A stretch of DNA of 64,000 nt from assembly GCF_006170445.1 (NCBI RefSeq), contig NZ_VCNA01000012.1, forward strand, positions 92,047 to 156,046, written 5' to 3'. The DNA is from Brevibacillus dissolubilis (GTDB taxonomy: Bacteria > Bacillota > Bacilli > Brevibacillales > Brevibacillaceae). Of the stretch, positions 1-8,859 are shown one piece after another. A model generated the notes under the pieces. The model had not been told where the DNA came from and did not search any database. It saw only the letters and a program-made list of their open reading frames with translations. The position numbers and the translations under genes were made by a program. Numbering within the stretch: position 1 is the stretch's first letter; each line of letters starts with the position of its first letter.

Positions 1-244
1 CGTCATCCTGCGGGTGGAGGACAACGGTCAGGGAATTCCCGCCCATGACCTGCCTTTTGTATTCGAGAGGTTCTATCGTGGGGACCGTTCCAGACAACGA
101 GTCACAGGGGGCTCTGGACTGGGTCTGACGATTGTGAAGGGAATTGTGGAAGCGCATCATGGTCAGATCTACATAGACAGTGAATATGGTGCAGGCACTG
201 TTGTTACCGTACGTTTAGCATCTGCCGAGAGAATGGGGGGATAG
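1..244 (+). CDS. Sensor histidine kinase, C-terminal end (partial)
   Basis: The open frame enters from the left edge (frame beginning at base 2) and ends at TAG 242-244, so only about 80 C-terminal residues are visible. They carry the ATP-binding HATPase_c boxes in order: G1 (EDNGQGIP), F (FVFERFYR) and G2 (GGSGLGLTIV), followed by the closing strands. This arrangement is that of PhoR/BaeS-type membrane histidine kinases, which autophosphorylate and pass phosphate to a response regulator. Sensor, HAMP and H-box regions lie outside the window, so the signal is unknown. Its stop is one base before the next start codon, so the two genes are very likely cotranscribed. Confidence 0.85.
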   Translation, partial: VILRVEDNGQGIPAHDLPFVFERFYRGDRSRQRVTGGSGLGLTIVKGIVEAHHGQIYIDSEYGAGTVVTVRLASAERMGG

Positions 245-245
245 C

Positions 246-1544
246 ATGGAAATTGGAGAACGTATCAGACAGTTACGCATTCATAAAAAAATGAAACAAA
301 TCGAACTGGTAGATGGAATATCATCTATCACCTATCTGAGCCGAATCGAGAACAATCAGATTAAACCATCGATGAAATTCTTACAGCAGATTGCTGAGCG
401 GCTCGGGGTGGAGATTGATTACCTGCTTAATATGGAGAGCTCCGACTACCGGGATAAGATTAAGGATATCGTGACGGAGTATCGAATTACCCAGACGATC
501 AACGATGAGGATCTGATGTTTCTCAAGCTTCACTCACTGGAAATGCATACGACAGAGGTCTATCTCAAAATCTATGCCACCCTCATCCGCTATTTTGTGG
601 ACAGAAGCGACTTGAAAGAAGCCAGGGAAATGTATGACCTGTCGAATCGATTCGTCCCCGAAATCCGGGAAAAAGATTTGCATGAGGACTTTTTCTTCTA
701 TTATATGTCCTGTGGTCATCTGTTTTATCACGCACAAGACTATATCCATGCCAATAAGTATTTTACCTGGGCGGAATCTGTCTCCGATGTTGCCAGTGAG
801 TTAGAGCTGGGCAAGATGTTCTATAACATCAGTATCACCAAACAGAAGATCGCCGAGGATAAGACGATCTGCCTTTATTACTCGCAAAAAGCCTACGAGA
901 TTTTTAAGGCACGCAACGACCGTAACCGTCTGATACAGGTGTTGATCACCAGAGGGATCCAATACCATGTCGTCAACAAATTCGAGCAGTCACTGGAATC
1001 TCTGCGCAGCGCTCTGGAGATGGTAGAGTCGGAGCCGCAGAAATACGCACGGCAGATCATGTATATCGAATATAATTTTGGCCGTGTCTATCAGTGTATG
1101 TCCGATTATCCTACTGCCATCGAGCATTTGAAAAAAGCGATCAGCCTCAACGAAGAGCACGGTCATGCCGAAACGGAAAACTTCCACAGCTACAAGCGAT
1201 TAATGGAAATCTATATTGAGCTCAAAGACTGGATCAATGTAGACAACTATCTAGATAAGGCGACAGGTGTAGCACAGGAATACGAGCTGACTTTCGACTA
1301 TATCGAGCTGTATGCGCTCAAGGCGACCATCTATAAACTGCGTTTTGATGAGGTCAAATACGAAAAAGAGATGCAAAAGGTGATCGATTACTGTGTCCAG
1401 AACAATCAGCTGAGCCAGATCAAGAAGCTGGCCAATGATCTGGGACTGCATTATTACGAAAAACGGGCATATAAAAAAGCGGCCGATTATTTTGCCATGG
1501 CGCTGTCGTATGAGCAGAAAATGACAGCGCTGACACAAGGATAA
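246..1544 (+). CDS. HTH-TPR transcriptional regulator (RRNPP/NprR-like)
   Basis: 432 residues. Residues 1-60 form an XRE-type helix-turn-helix (RIRQLRIHKKMKQ, then YLSRIENNQIKPS). The remainder (about 100-430) is all helical with TPR-like repeats such as the segments around YNFGRVYQC and YYEKRAYKKAADYFAMAL. This layout and length match the RRNPP regulators (NprR, PlcR, Rgg), cytosolic receptors that bind small secreted and re-imported peptides to switch DNA binding. No peptide gene lies directly downstream: 1545-1668 contains only a terminator and the next RBS. Being one base after the kinase gene suggests a joint regulatory operon. The family call is firm for HTH plus TPR; peptide control is inferred. 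Confidence 0.8.
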   Translation: MEIGERIRQLRIHKKMKQIELVDGISSITYLSRIENNQIKPSMKFLQQIAERLGVEIDYLLNMESSDYRDKIKDIVTEYRITQTINDEDLMFLKLHSLEMHTTEVYLKIYATLIRYFVDRSDLKEAREMYDLSNRFVPEIREKDLHEDFFFYYMSCGHLFYHAQDYIHANKYFTWAESVSDVASELELGKMFYNISITKQKIAEDKTICLYYSQKAYEIFKARNDRNRLIQVLITRGIQYHVVNKFEQSLESLRSALEMVESEPQKYARQIMYIEYNFGRVYQCMSDYPTAIEHLKKAISLNEEHGHAETENFHSYKRLMEIYIELKDWINVDNYLDKATGVAQEYELTFDYIELYALKATIYKLRFDEVKYEKEMQKVIDYCVQNNQLSQIKKLANDLGLHYYEKRAYKKAADYFAMALSYEQKMTALTQG

Positions 1545-1560
1545 GCCGATATCATCAAAA

Positions 1561-1608
1561 ACCTGACCACAGAGTAGATGGATTCGACTCTGCCTGTCAG
1601 GTTTTTTT
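1561..1608 (+). terminator. Rho-independent terminator after the HTH-TPR regulator
   Basis: Stem ACCTGAC (1561-1567) with GTCAGGT (1596-1602), extended inside by CAGAGT/ACTCTG, followed by a T run. It separates the regulator from the sigma factor operon. Confidence 0.85.
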
Positions 1609-1668
1609 CATTTGGCCCTATAACTTTTCATCACTCGGCGGCGTTATACAAGGGAAGGGAGGTGCGAG

Positions 1669-2160
1669 ATGGAGCCCGGGCAGCTGCATCAACTGCTTCA
1701 AGAAAAGATCAAACAAATCAACCGATACCTGATCCGTCTGGGGGCCAACCCGAGTGACGCGGAGGATATCGTACAGGAGACGGTGTACAAAGGATTTCTC
1801 TATATCGATTCAATCGATCCTGACAAGTTCTCGGCCTGGCTGTTCAAGGTGGCGCTCAACCGCTACTATGACCTGTGCCGGAAGAAAAAGTGGATACAGG
1901 TTCCGATCGAATCGGTCGATGTCGAGGATATGGAGATGCCAGATGAGCTGTTGCTGCAAAAAGAGCAGCGGGAGGAGATCGAACAGATCTTGGACGAACT
2001 GAATCCCCTGCATAAACAGCTGATCATCATGAAATATGAGCTGGACTTGTCCTACCAGGAAATCTCTACTCTCACAGGAATCAAACCCGAATTAGTCAAA
2101 GCCTATCTGTTTCGCGCAAGAAAACAATTTCAAAAAAGATATAGAGGTGAATCGACATGA
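1669..2160 (+). CDS. ECF-type RNA polymerase sigma factor
   Basis: 163 residues, the usual size for an extracytoplasmic-function sigma factor. Region 2 is at residues ~10-75 (DAEDIVQETVYKGF, then the FSAWLFKVALNRYYDLCRKK segment) and binds core polymerase and the -10 element. Region 4 is at ~105-155 (LSYQEISTLTGIKPELVKAYLFRARKQ) and reads the -35 element. The ATG follows a strong AGGGAAGGGAGGTG ribosome binding site. The stop overlaps the start of the next gene (ATGA), a membrane anti-sigma candidate, so activity is probably released when that partner is inactivated by envelope stress. The exact group is not assigned. Confidence 0.9.
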   Translation: MEPGQLHQLLQEKIKQINRYLIRLGANPSDAEDIVQETVYKGFLYIDSIDPDKFSAWLFKVALNRYYDLCRKKKWIQVPIESVDVEDMEMPDELLLQKEQREEIEQILDELNPLHKQLIIMKYELDLSYQEISTLTGIKPELVKAYLFRARKQFQKRYRGEST

Positions 2161-3152
2161 ATCATCCATTCAGCGGACAAGACGACGGAGACTTCTCTGC
2201 TCTCATCAAGAAAGCCCGAAGAAAAACGATTTTGCGCAATGTCGCGATTTCCCTGGTGATTTCTGTGCTGGTCCTGTTTGTGGGAACCGTCGGGAATTCG
2301 CAGCTGCTCCAGCGAAGTGCGGATCATGCGTTGCGGGATATCGGGCTGTTCAAGCAGATCAGCGGCCCCAATCTGTATGAATCGGGATATGTGCAGCGGC
2401 ATGGCTTCCTGAACGGAATGCTGGAATACCGCACCTATAAGATCGTCGAGGGGATTCCGGTGGTCTGGAGCACACAGACGGTAGAGTACAACGCATGGGG
2501 CAACTTTTCCCGAATTCCCGGCAACTACTCCCCGATCCAGATCCCTGACACGGAGCTGACCAAGCAGCATTTTGATTACTACCGTCCCTATAATCAGCAG
2601 AACGGGCAGAGAGAGATGATGTTCTACCTGCCGGGGGTCGATTACGGCGGCAAGTGGATCAATGATCTGCCGTCCGTAGATCAGATGGACGCGGCCAAAC
2701 TGGTTGAGCTGGGCATCTCGCTCGATCAGAGCTACACGCTTGCGGAGGTGAAGGCGATGCTTCCGGCAGGGGTGCGTCCAGTCTGGTACTGGGTGGACAC
2801 CTACAATGACCGGGCAGGATACGAGCCACAGACGATGGAGGGTGGGACCCACTATCCGATGCCGGAGCAGGCTTTCTCTGTCTACGGCTTTGGCATCGAT
2901 CCAGAGCGGGAAAATGTGACCGAAGAAGATTTCCTCCAGATGATCGAGATCGGTCTTGGTGTCGGTGGGAAATATCACGGGGAATATCAGCGAATCTACG
3001 ACTATCTGCGCCAAGAAAAAGACAAACCGTCCAGCAGTGACGTGAAGCTTCTGGGGGTTGTCGTGACAGGCACGGCGGAGAGCCTGAAGGCATTGAAGGG
3101 GAAGCCCTATGTAAAAGCAGCCGTACTTGGGGCGGTCATAAGTAAGTACTAG
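2157..3152 (+). CDS. Membrane-anchored anti-sigma factor, sigma regulator family
   Basis: 331 residues. A short cytosolic N-terminus (~1-30) would hold the sigma factor, one transmembrane helix follows (about 31-50, VAISLVISVLVLFVG), and the rest is extracytoplasmic. The arrangement resembles the Sigma_reg_N/Sigma_reg_C proteins encoded after Bacillus ECF sigma genes. Start overlaps the sigma stop by 4 nt, implying translational coupling and near-stoichiometric synthesis. No protease or second regulator is adjacent. The signal sensed by the large outer domain cannot be deduced. Confidence 0.75.
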   Translation: MNHPFSGQDDGDFSALIKKARRKTILRNVAISLVISVLVLFVGTVGNSQLLQRSADHALRDIGLFKQISGPNLYESGYVQRHGFLNGMLEYRTYKIVEGIPVVWSTQTVEYNAWGNFSRIPGNYSPIQIPDTELTKQHFDYYRPYNQQNGQREMMFYLPGVDYGGKWINDLPSVDQMDAAKLVELGISLDQSYTLAEVKAMLPAGVRPVWYWVDTYNDRAGYEPQTMEGGTHYPMPEQAFSVYGFGIDPERENVTEEDFLQMIEIGLGVGGKYHGEYQRIYDYLRQEKDKPSSSDVKLLGVVVTGTAESLKALKGKPYVKAAVLGAVISKY

Positions 3153-3220
3153 AGTGAACGAAGTATATGCACGCACCAACGAACAACAAACGGAAACATC
3201 CGAAGATATGAGATGGTCAA

Positions 3221-3257
3221 AGGGTCAGCCCGAGTATATGTGGCTGGCTCTTTTTTG
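3221..3257 (+). terminator. Terminator of the sigma/anti-sigma operon
   Basis: AGGGTCAGCC (3221-3230) pairs with GGCTGGCTCT (3242-3251), with one G-T wobble, and is followed by TTTTTT. The AT-rich 3260-3380 stretch that follows probably carries the promoter of the next operon, but no clear -35/-10 pair was chosen. Confidence 0.85.
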
Positions 3258-3397
3258 TTAAATCGGCACCAAAAATCGACAGGTAATCTACCAAAAATTT
3301 AATCAATTTTTACTTCTTATTTTTGATAAATATATTCGATTATTCTTATCTTACAAGAACTGATCTTCTTGAAATAAAGGCTTAGGGGGGATTATCA

Positions 3398-4456
3398 GTG
3401 GTCACATTGGGGTTATCGATCAGTGTCCTGAATGACGGAAGCAACCTGTCATTAAGCCAGTTTGGGAACGAGATTTGTATTCTCAAGGATAACAGCTTGA
3501 TCTGTGTCAACACGTGTGAGACTTCCAATCCATCGTTAACCTATACCCTCGGTTCGGTAGGGGTTAATCTTGAAGACGTGCACACCGTGTCTGTCACCCA
3601 CAGCGGCCAGCCGTGGATGATCACGGACAAGCTGATCAAGAAAATCCGCAATCGACTCAACTTGAAGGAAGACCAAAACGTCGTGGTCGTTCCATCCAAG
3701 CAGATGTCGTATGCGTACACCTCTTATTTTACCAGTGGGGTGGAGACGTCCTTGCTGATTGTAGCCAACCAAGATGAGGCAGATGCCAGTCAGCCTGTCA
3801 TCAGCTACTACATGGCAGACAAGGATCGGATCGAGCCAATCGATTACGATTTCGCACACCAGGACCCGTACTCATTCAGCCGCGTGTCCGACCTGCTGGT
3901 AGAATACTTGGCGCTGAATCCGGAAGAACCAGTGGAAGTGCAGAAGCTTGCTCTGTTTGGTAAGGAAAAGTACAAAGACCTGGGGGATATTTGGTCGCTG
4001 GATGCTGAGGGGCATCTGTACAGTACAATTCCAATGCCGGCAGATGGGGAAGTAAGCTTAGCAGGCATTTTCACTCATTTCGGTGTCAGCATTCCGGCTC
4101 CTCGTGATGCCAAGGAACCGCTCGATGAAGAGCATGCGGAGATTGCCCAATTTATCCAAGGTCAAATGGAAAAATGGTTCTCCCAAAAAGTGAATCAGCT
4201 GCTGGTGAAGCATCCGGTTAACAACGTATGCATCTCTGGTGACTTGTCTCAAAACCGTCTGCTGTTGGATCGGATGGCCTCGACGCTGCCGATCAGCAAT
4301 GTCTATATTCCGCCGATGGATTATTGCCAAAACCTCAGCATCGGCAACACGATCTACTCTGTTGTCCATGCGAAGGATACTCCTGTTAACATCAACGAGC
4401 TGAAGCTGAAGTTTCATATGGAGAATATCTATCGAACTTATCTGTGCTGTTGTTAA
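3398..4456 (+). CDS. Degenerate carbamoyltransferase-like (NodU/CmcH N-terminal, ASKHA fold) protein
   Basis: 352 residues, GTG start after AGGGGGGATT. By hand the protein follows the N-terminal TsaD-like domain of NodU/CmcH carbamoyltransferases: an opening LGLSISVLNDGSNLSL strand pair, a segment KQMSYAYTSYFTSG where those enzymes have HHLAHAAS(A)FY.SG, then VCISGDLSQNRLLLDRM in place of the LAGGVALNCVANGR motif, and QNLSIGNTIYSV in place of the closing G-A-A-rich motif. The metal-binding histidines of HHLAHA are replaced (K, Q, Y), and the separate C-terminal domain of about 200 residues is absent. It may therefore be non-catalytic or changed in chemistry. First gene of a run with small gaps through the NRPS gene at 6616. 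The assignment is by pattern only. Confidence 0.55.
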   Translation: MVTLGLSISVLNDGSNLSLSQFGNEICILKDNSLICVNTCETSNPSLTYTLGSVGVNLEDVHTVSVTHSGQPWMITDKLIKKIRNRLNLKEDQNVVVVPSKQMSYAYTSYFTSGVETSLLIVANQDEADASQPVISYYMADKDRIEPIDYDFAHQDPYSFSRVSDLLVEYLALNPEEPVEVQKLALFGKEKYKDLGDIWSLDAEGHLYSTIPMPADGEVSLAGIFTHFGVSIPAPRDAKEPLDEEHAEIAQFIQGQMEKWFSQKVNQLLVKHPVNNVCISGDLSQNRLLLDRMASTLPISNVYIPPMDYCQNLSIGNTIYSVVHAKDTPVNINELKLKFHMENIYRTYLCCC

Positions 4457-4468
4457 GGAAGCGAACTT

Positions 4469-5116
4469 ATGAATGAAAACGTCGTAGCACAAATCAAAAC
4501 AATGATGGTAACACACAGCGACTTGAAAAAAACAGCGAGTCACTCGTTTGATCTGCGTCAAATACAAAGCTTCAAAGATGTCTGGTGCACGATCGAAAAA
4601 CACACCGACAACCAAAAACGGCCCGTCGAGCGGTATCTGATACACAAGAACACGCTGGGGCAGATGCTGTACGAGGTGTTTACGGTCAATCATCAGGACT
4701 TCAAATCTTTTTTTCTGCCGATCATCATCCTGTTAGACCCTGTGACGGTAGGCGGAATCTGCATCCCAGGGTACTACTATTTCGATGATGAGCAAGAAAA
4801 GTTCCTCTACATCAGAGAAGTGGAGCCTGAAGTGATCGATCTCTTGAATGAGCTGAGAGGCAAGTATCAGATCAACTCCAACCTGTCTCTGGGGTACTTG
4901 TATAACCACACAACTCCGTCTGCTTCGGTGGACGTGGATGACCGGTTAAATAGGCTGATGAAAGGAACACAAGATTTCAGTGAGCTGTTAAGCATACATG
5001 GGGGCTTAAAGGATATCTGTGTGCTGGCGTCCCAAACGGAGGATATGATCCAGAATAGATTCTCAGATACCTTCCTGGCGCCGATTTTTCTGACACAGTG
5101 GATTGAAAAGGCATAG
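4469..5116 (+). CDS. Unrecognised 215-residue protein of the NRPS-like cluster
   Basis: The start ATG is 12 bases after the upstream stop, with GGAAGCG as a modest ribosome binding site. No family is recognised. The protein is soluble in appearance and mixed alpha/beta, with a hydrophobic strand region around FFLPIIILLDPVTVGG, an aromatic patch GYYYFDDEQEKFLY and an acidic C-terminal half. There is no signal peptide. Tight placement between the carbamoyltransferase-like gene and the aminotransferase implies a shared pathway. It could be a dedicated partner of the degenerate ASKHA protein; that is inference only. Confidence 0.6.
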   Translation: MNENVVAQIKTMMVTHSDLKKTASHSFDLRQIQSFKDVWCTIEKHTDNQKRPVERYLIHKNTLGQMLYEVFTVNHQDFKSFFLPIIILLDPVTVGGICIPGYYYFDDEQEKFLYIREVEPEVIDLLNELRGKYQINSNLSLGYLYNHTTPSASVDVDDRLNRLMKGTQDFSELLSIHGGLKDICVLASQTEDMIQNRFSDTFLAPIFLTQWIEKA

Positions 5117-5167
5117 AGTTGGAAGCCCCATGCATGTTTCTATCATATAGCTCAGGAGGTGGAGGTT

Positions 5168-6598
5168 ATGCGAGATATTGCAGTCAACAAGGTAAGTGAG
5201 GATCAGAGTAAGCTGCATGATGTCCATTCCGACAAAACAGAGTCAGACTACTCCAAAGTCATGGAATATACTCAACAGATCTTACAACTGATTGAGAAAG
5301 AGGAACTGTCCAGAGAGGATTCGGAGTGGATACGCGAAGAGACCCTCAATGGATACCGGGATCACGTCAACCCAGGGTATCTGTTCAGCCGCAAAACGGT
5401 CGATCTGAGCAGAGAGTTTGCGTTCGTCGAGTGGCGTGACCGCCGCAACAGCTTCATCGACGTGGATGGCAATGAATACATCGACTGTATCGGAGGCCGG
5501 GGTATCTATAACATCGGTCACCGCCACCCAAAAGTCGTGGAGACCGTGCAAAACCAGTTGAAAAAACAGGCGATGCACACGCATGACCTGCTCGATCCAT
5601 ATCGCGCCGTACTGGCGAAGACGCTGGCCGAACTGGCCCCAGGTGATCTCAAATACGTCTTCTTCACCAACAGCGGCTCTGAGTCGGTCGAATCAGCGAT
5701 CAAGCTGGCCCGTAAATATACGAACCGTTCCACCTTTGTGGCGACGACCGCCAGCTATCACGGTGTCAGCCTCGGTTCCTTGGGAGCCACCGCCAAGGCT
5801 CATTACCGCAAGCCGTTCCTGCCGCTTGCCCAGAGCTTCCGCCATGCGATTTTCGGCGATGTAGACATGCTCTACAAAATGATGAAAACGCAAGAGATGG
5901 TAGGCGAAGAGGTAGCCGCCGTACTGATCGAACCGATCCAAGGGAATGCCGGGATCAAAATGCCTCCTGACAACTACTTATCCGAAGTCCGCAATATTTG
6001 CGACGAATTCGGTGCCCTGCTGATCCTCGACGAAGTACAGACGGGGATGGGGCGGACCGGGAAAATGTTCTATGCCGAGCATGAAAATGTCGTACCAGAT
6101 ATCATGTGTCTGGCAAAAGCTCTGGGTGGAGGCATCATGCCAATCGGTGCGGTCATCGCAACCGAAAAGGTATACGAAGCCTTCATGGATGAGCCATATC
6201 GCCATGAGCACACATTCGGCGGCAATACGCTCGCTTGCGTAGCGGCGATTGCGACGATCAACGTGCTGATCGAGGAGCGGCTGCCAGAGCGTGCCGCCGT
6301 AGTCGGGGAGTACATGCTCCGCGAGCTTAGGGCCGTAGCTGCCCGTTACCCAAAAATCGTCCAAGAGGTACGTGGCAAAGGCTTGTTTATCGGCGTAGAG
6401 TTCTTTGACTCCGTCGTCGGCTTTGACGTGTCCAAGGGATTGTTTGACAACAAAATTCTCGTCGAAGGTACGGTTGGTGATGTCAAAACATTCAGAATTG
6501 AGCCGCCACTTACCATCGAGATCGAACAGGTAGACCGAGTGATCGCTACCTTTGATAAAGTCCTTCAAGACGTTCAGCAAAAATATAACTTTATTTAG
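5168..6598 (+). CDS. Class III aminotransferase, putrescine aminotransferase (PatA/YgjG)-like
   Basis: 476 residues from ATG 5168; the ribosome binding site AGGAGGTGGAGG makes this start better than GTG 5159. PLP-dependent fold type I enzyme: IDCIGGRGIYNIGHRHP near residue 100, NSGSESVE for phosphate binding, LILDEVQTGMGRTG with the ring-stacking Asp, and the Schiff-base Lys in CLAKALGGGIMP. Long stretches recall E. coli YgjG (HVNPG, IDC.GG.GI.N.GHR.P, RKPF.PL, RIEPPLT), which transfers the amino group of putrescine or cadaverine to 2-oxoglutarate. An ornithine or other omega-amino substrate is also possible. Here it sits in front of an adenylation enzyme, so it may make or consume that enzyme's amine or amino acid substrate. 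Confidence 0.85.
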   Translation: MRDIAVNKVSEDQSKLHDVHSDKTESDYSKVMEYTQQILQLIEKEELSREDSEWIREETLNGYRDHVNPGYLFSRKTVDLSREFAFVEWRDRRNSFIDVDGNEYIDCIGGRGIYNIGHRHPKVVETVQNQLKKQAMHTHDLLDPYRAVLAKTLAELAPGDLKYVFFTNSGSESVESAIKLARKYTNRSTFVATTASYHGVSLGSLGATAKAHYRKPFLPLAQSFRHAIFGDVDMLYKMMKTQEMVGEEVAAVLIEPIQGNAGIKMPPDNYLSEVRNICDEFGALLILDEVQTGMGRTGKMFYAEHENVVPDIMCLAKALGGGIMPIGAVIATEKVYEAFMDEPYRHEHTFGGNTLACVAAIATINVLIEERLPERAAVVGEYMLRELRAVAARYPKIVQEVRGKGLFIGVEFFDSVVGFDVSKGLFDNKILVEGTVGDVKTFRIEPPLTIEIEQVDRVIATFDKVLQDVQQKYNFI

Positions 6599-6615
6599 AA
6601 AGGGTGTATCTCAAG

Positions 6616-8823
6616 ATGATGACTTTTGAAGCGTTGACAGAACAACAGACGGAAGCAGCGAAGCTGTTCTGGAGCACCTATCTCCAAGACTTCGATGTAA
6701 AATCCATCCTCCCATTCGACCGCCCGCAATATCAAAGTGAAGTAGCTGAACTGAATGCACATACCCTTCTTTTCCCAGATGAGCTGTCCCAGAACGTGGC
6801 TACTTTCGTCGCAACCAAAAACACGTCTCTGGACAACTTCCTCTACACCGCTTGGGCGATCCTGCTTCAATACTACAACAACAGTGAAGATGTAGTATTC
6901 GGTACAGCCGCCTCCAACGGAACCTTCCTGCCTTTCCGCGCGAAATACAGCGAGACACAAGGTGTATGCTGCCTGCTCAACGCGGTAACCAAAGGCCATG
7001 TAAAACGTGCTGAGAATGAAGCGTTCCCACTCGAAGAAATCGCACGAGTGAGCGAGCTCGACCACACCCAGCCACTTTTTGACTCCATCGTGGTAGTGTC
7101 TGAGAACACAGTGAAGCCAGAGAAGGTACAGCTTTCTGTGGAACTCACTTCTGTATCTCCACTCTCCCTGACCTTCAAATACAATGCGGCTCTGTTCGAG
7201 ACGGCAACCATCGAGCGTGTCGCAGGCCACCTGTCCCGCGTCATCGACCAAATGGTGAACAACTCCGAAGCGCGTGTGCTCGACATCGATATTCTCTCCG
7301 AAGAAGAGCGCAACACCGTACTGTTCGGCTTCAACGACGTGGTTGTTGAATACGACACAACCCTGACAGTAGACGGCTTCTTCGAGCAGACCGTAGAGCG
7401 CACACCAGATAAAGTGGCACTCGTCTGCGGTGAGCGCACCATGACCTACAAAGAACTCAACGAGCGTGCCAACCAACTCGCCCGTCACCTGCGTGCAAAA
7501 GGTGTACAACCTGACCAGCTCGTCGGTCTGATCGTGGAGCGTGACCTCGATCTGATCGTCGGTATGCTTGGGATTATCAAAGCGGGTGGTGCTTACCTGC
7601 CAGTAGACCCGATGTTCCCAATCGAGCGCATCAACTACATGTTCAACCACGCGGGTGTACAGACCTTCATCACATCCAGCGACCTCAATATCCGCCTCGA
7701 TTATGATGTGCAATACGTCAACATCGACGATGCATCCATTTTCCAAGGGGATGCATCCAACCTCGATAAAGCACACAACGTCAACAACCTGATGTACACT
7801 CTCTTCACCTCCGGCTCTACCGGCACGCCAAAAGGGGTAGCGGTTGAACATCGCAACGTAACCGGTTATGCTCATGCATTCCGCGAGTACTTCCAACTCA
7901 CAGCGGAAGACAAAATGCTCCAGCAATCCACCGTATCCTTTGACATCTCTGTAGAAGAGATCTATCCAATCCTTCTCTTCGGCGGCACCCTCGTGATCGC
8001 CCGCCGTCATGAAGTGGCGAACATCCCGCTCCTGATCGAAGTGCTGGACAAAAACCAAGTGACCATGCTCTCTGGTTTCCCACTTCTGCTCAATGAGCTC
8101 AACAAATACGAGCTTCCAGCATCCCTGCACACCGCTATCTCCGGTGGTGACGTGCTCCGTGAAGAGTATGTAACCAACATGATCGGCAAAGTGCGCGTCT
8201 ACAACACCTATGGTCCATCCGAGACAACTTGCTGCATCAACTACTTCGAGTTCAAAGGCGAGTGCGGCAACAGCATCCCAACCGGTAAAACCATCGCCAA
8301 CTACAAGGTGTATGTACTCGACAAGCATAAGCGTCCAATGCCAATCGGCGTACCAGGCGAAGTCTGCATCGGCGGCGTAGGGGTATCCCGCGAATACCTC
8401 AAGCGCCCAGACATCACCGAAGAGCGTTATGTGAAAAACCCATTTGTAGAAGAAACCATGTTCGTCTCCGGTGACCTCGCTAGATGGCTCCCAGACGGTA
8501 ACATCGAGTTCCTGGGCCGTATGGACGACCAGATCAAAATCCGTGGCCGCCGCACCGAGCCAGGTGAAGTCCAACGCGTGATCATGAAGCATGAGACCGT
8601 CACAGAGGCATTCGTCCTCGCCCGCACAGACAAGTACAAGCATAAGTACCTGACTGCTTATGTGGTAGGCGAAGACCTGCTCTCCGCAGCGGACCTGAAA
8701 GCACACGTCGGCAAATTCATGCCAGACTTCATGGTTCCGAACTACTTCGTTCAACTTGAAAAACTGCCGCTCACACCAAACGGCAAAGTAGATAAAAAAG
8801 CATTGCCACTCGTTATCGATTAA
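6616..8823 (+). CDS. NRPS-like protein: C-terminal half condensation domain plus adenylation domain, no carrier
   Basis: 735 residues from ATG 6616 (AGAAAGGG about 11 bases upstream); GTG 6604 is an alternative. Residues ~1-230 match only the C-terminal lobe of a condensation domain (EAAKLFWSTYL, then FPLEEIARVSELDHTQPLFDS) and lack HHxxxDG. From ~260 a full adenylation domain follows: A3 FTSGSTGTPKG, A5 YGPSETTCC, A7 SGDLARWLPDG, A8 IRGRRTEPGE (usually RIELGE) and A10 PNGKVDKKAL. Manual alignment to GrsA gives the code D-I-E-S-I-G-T-C-C-K, which I do not recognise. The protein ends right after A10, with no peptidyl carrier or thioesterase. It should form an aminoacyl-adenylate delivered to a carrier in trans or directly to a nucleophile. 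Last gene of the cluster. Confidence 0.85.
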   Translation: MMTFEALTEQQTEAAKLFWSTYLQDFDVKSILPFDRPQYQSEVAELNAHTLLFPDELSQNVATFVATKNTSLDNFLYTAWAILLQYYNNSEDVVFGTAASNGTFLPFRAKYSETQGVCCLLNAVTKGHVKRAENEAFPLEEIARVSELDHTQPLFDSIVVVSENTVKPEKVQLSVELTSVSPLSLTFKYNAALFETATIERVAGHLSRVIDQMVNNSEARVLDIDILSEEERNTVLFGFNDVVVEYDTTLTVDGFFEQTVERTPDKVALVCGERTMTYKELNERANQLARHLRAKGVQPDQLVGLIVERDLDLIVGMLGIIKAGGAYLPVDPMFPIERINYMFNHAGVQTFITSSDLNIRLDYDVQYVNIDDASIFQGDASNLDKAHNVNNLMYTLFTSGSTGTPKGVAVEHRNVTGYAHAFREYFQLTAEDKMLQQSTVSFDISVEEIYPILLFGGTLVIARRHEVANIPLLIEVLDKNQVTMLSGFPLLLNELNKYELPASLHTAISGGDVLREEYVTNMIGKVRVYNTYGPSETTCCINYFEFKGECGNSIPTGKTIANYKVYVLDKHKRPMPIGVPGEVCIGGVGVSREYLKRPDITEERYVKNPFVEETMFVSGDLARWLPDGNIEFLGRMDDQIKIRGRRTEPGEVQRVIMKHETVTEAFVLARTDKYKHKYLTAYVVGEDLLSAADLKAHVGKFMPDFMVPNYFVQLEKLPLTPNGKVDKKALPLVID

Positions 8824-8859
8824 TCGACTACACAAAAGAATCAAGCAGGGCAGCGCTGG

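Noticed and set aside
2130..3179. 349-codon antisense frame over the anti-sigma gene
   Set aside because: Shadow frame of the real gene; no domain and no start signal.
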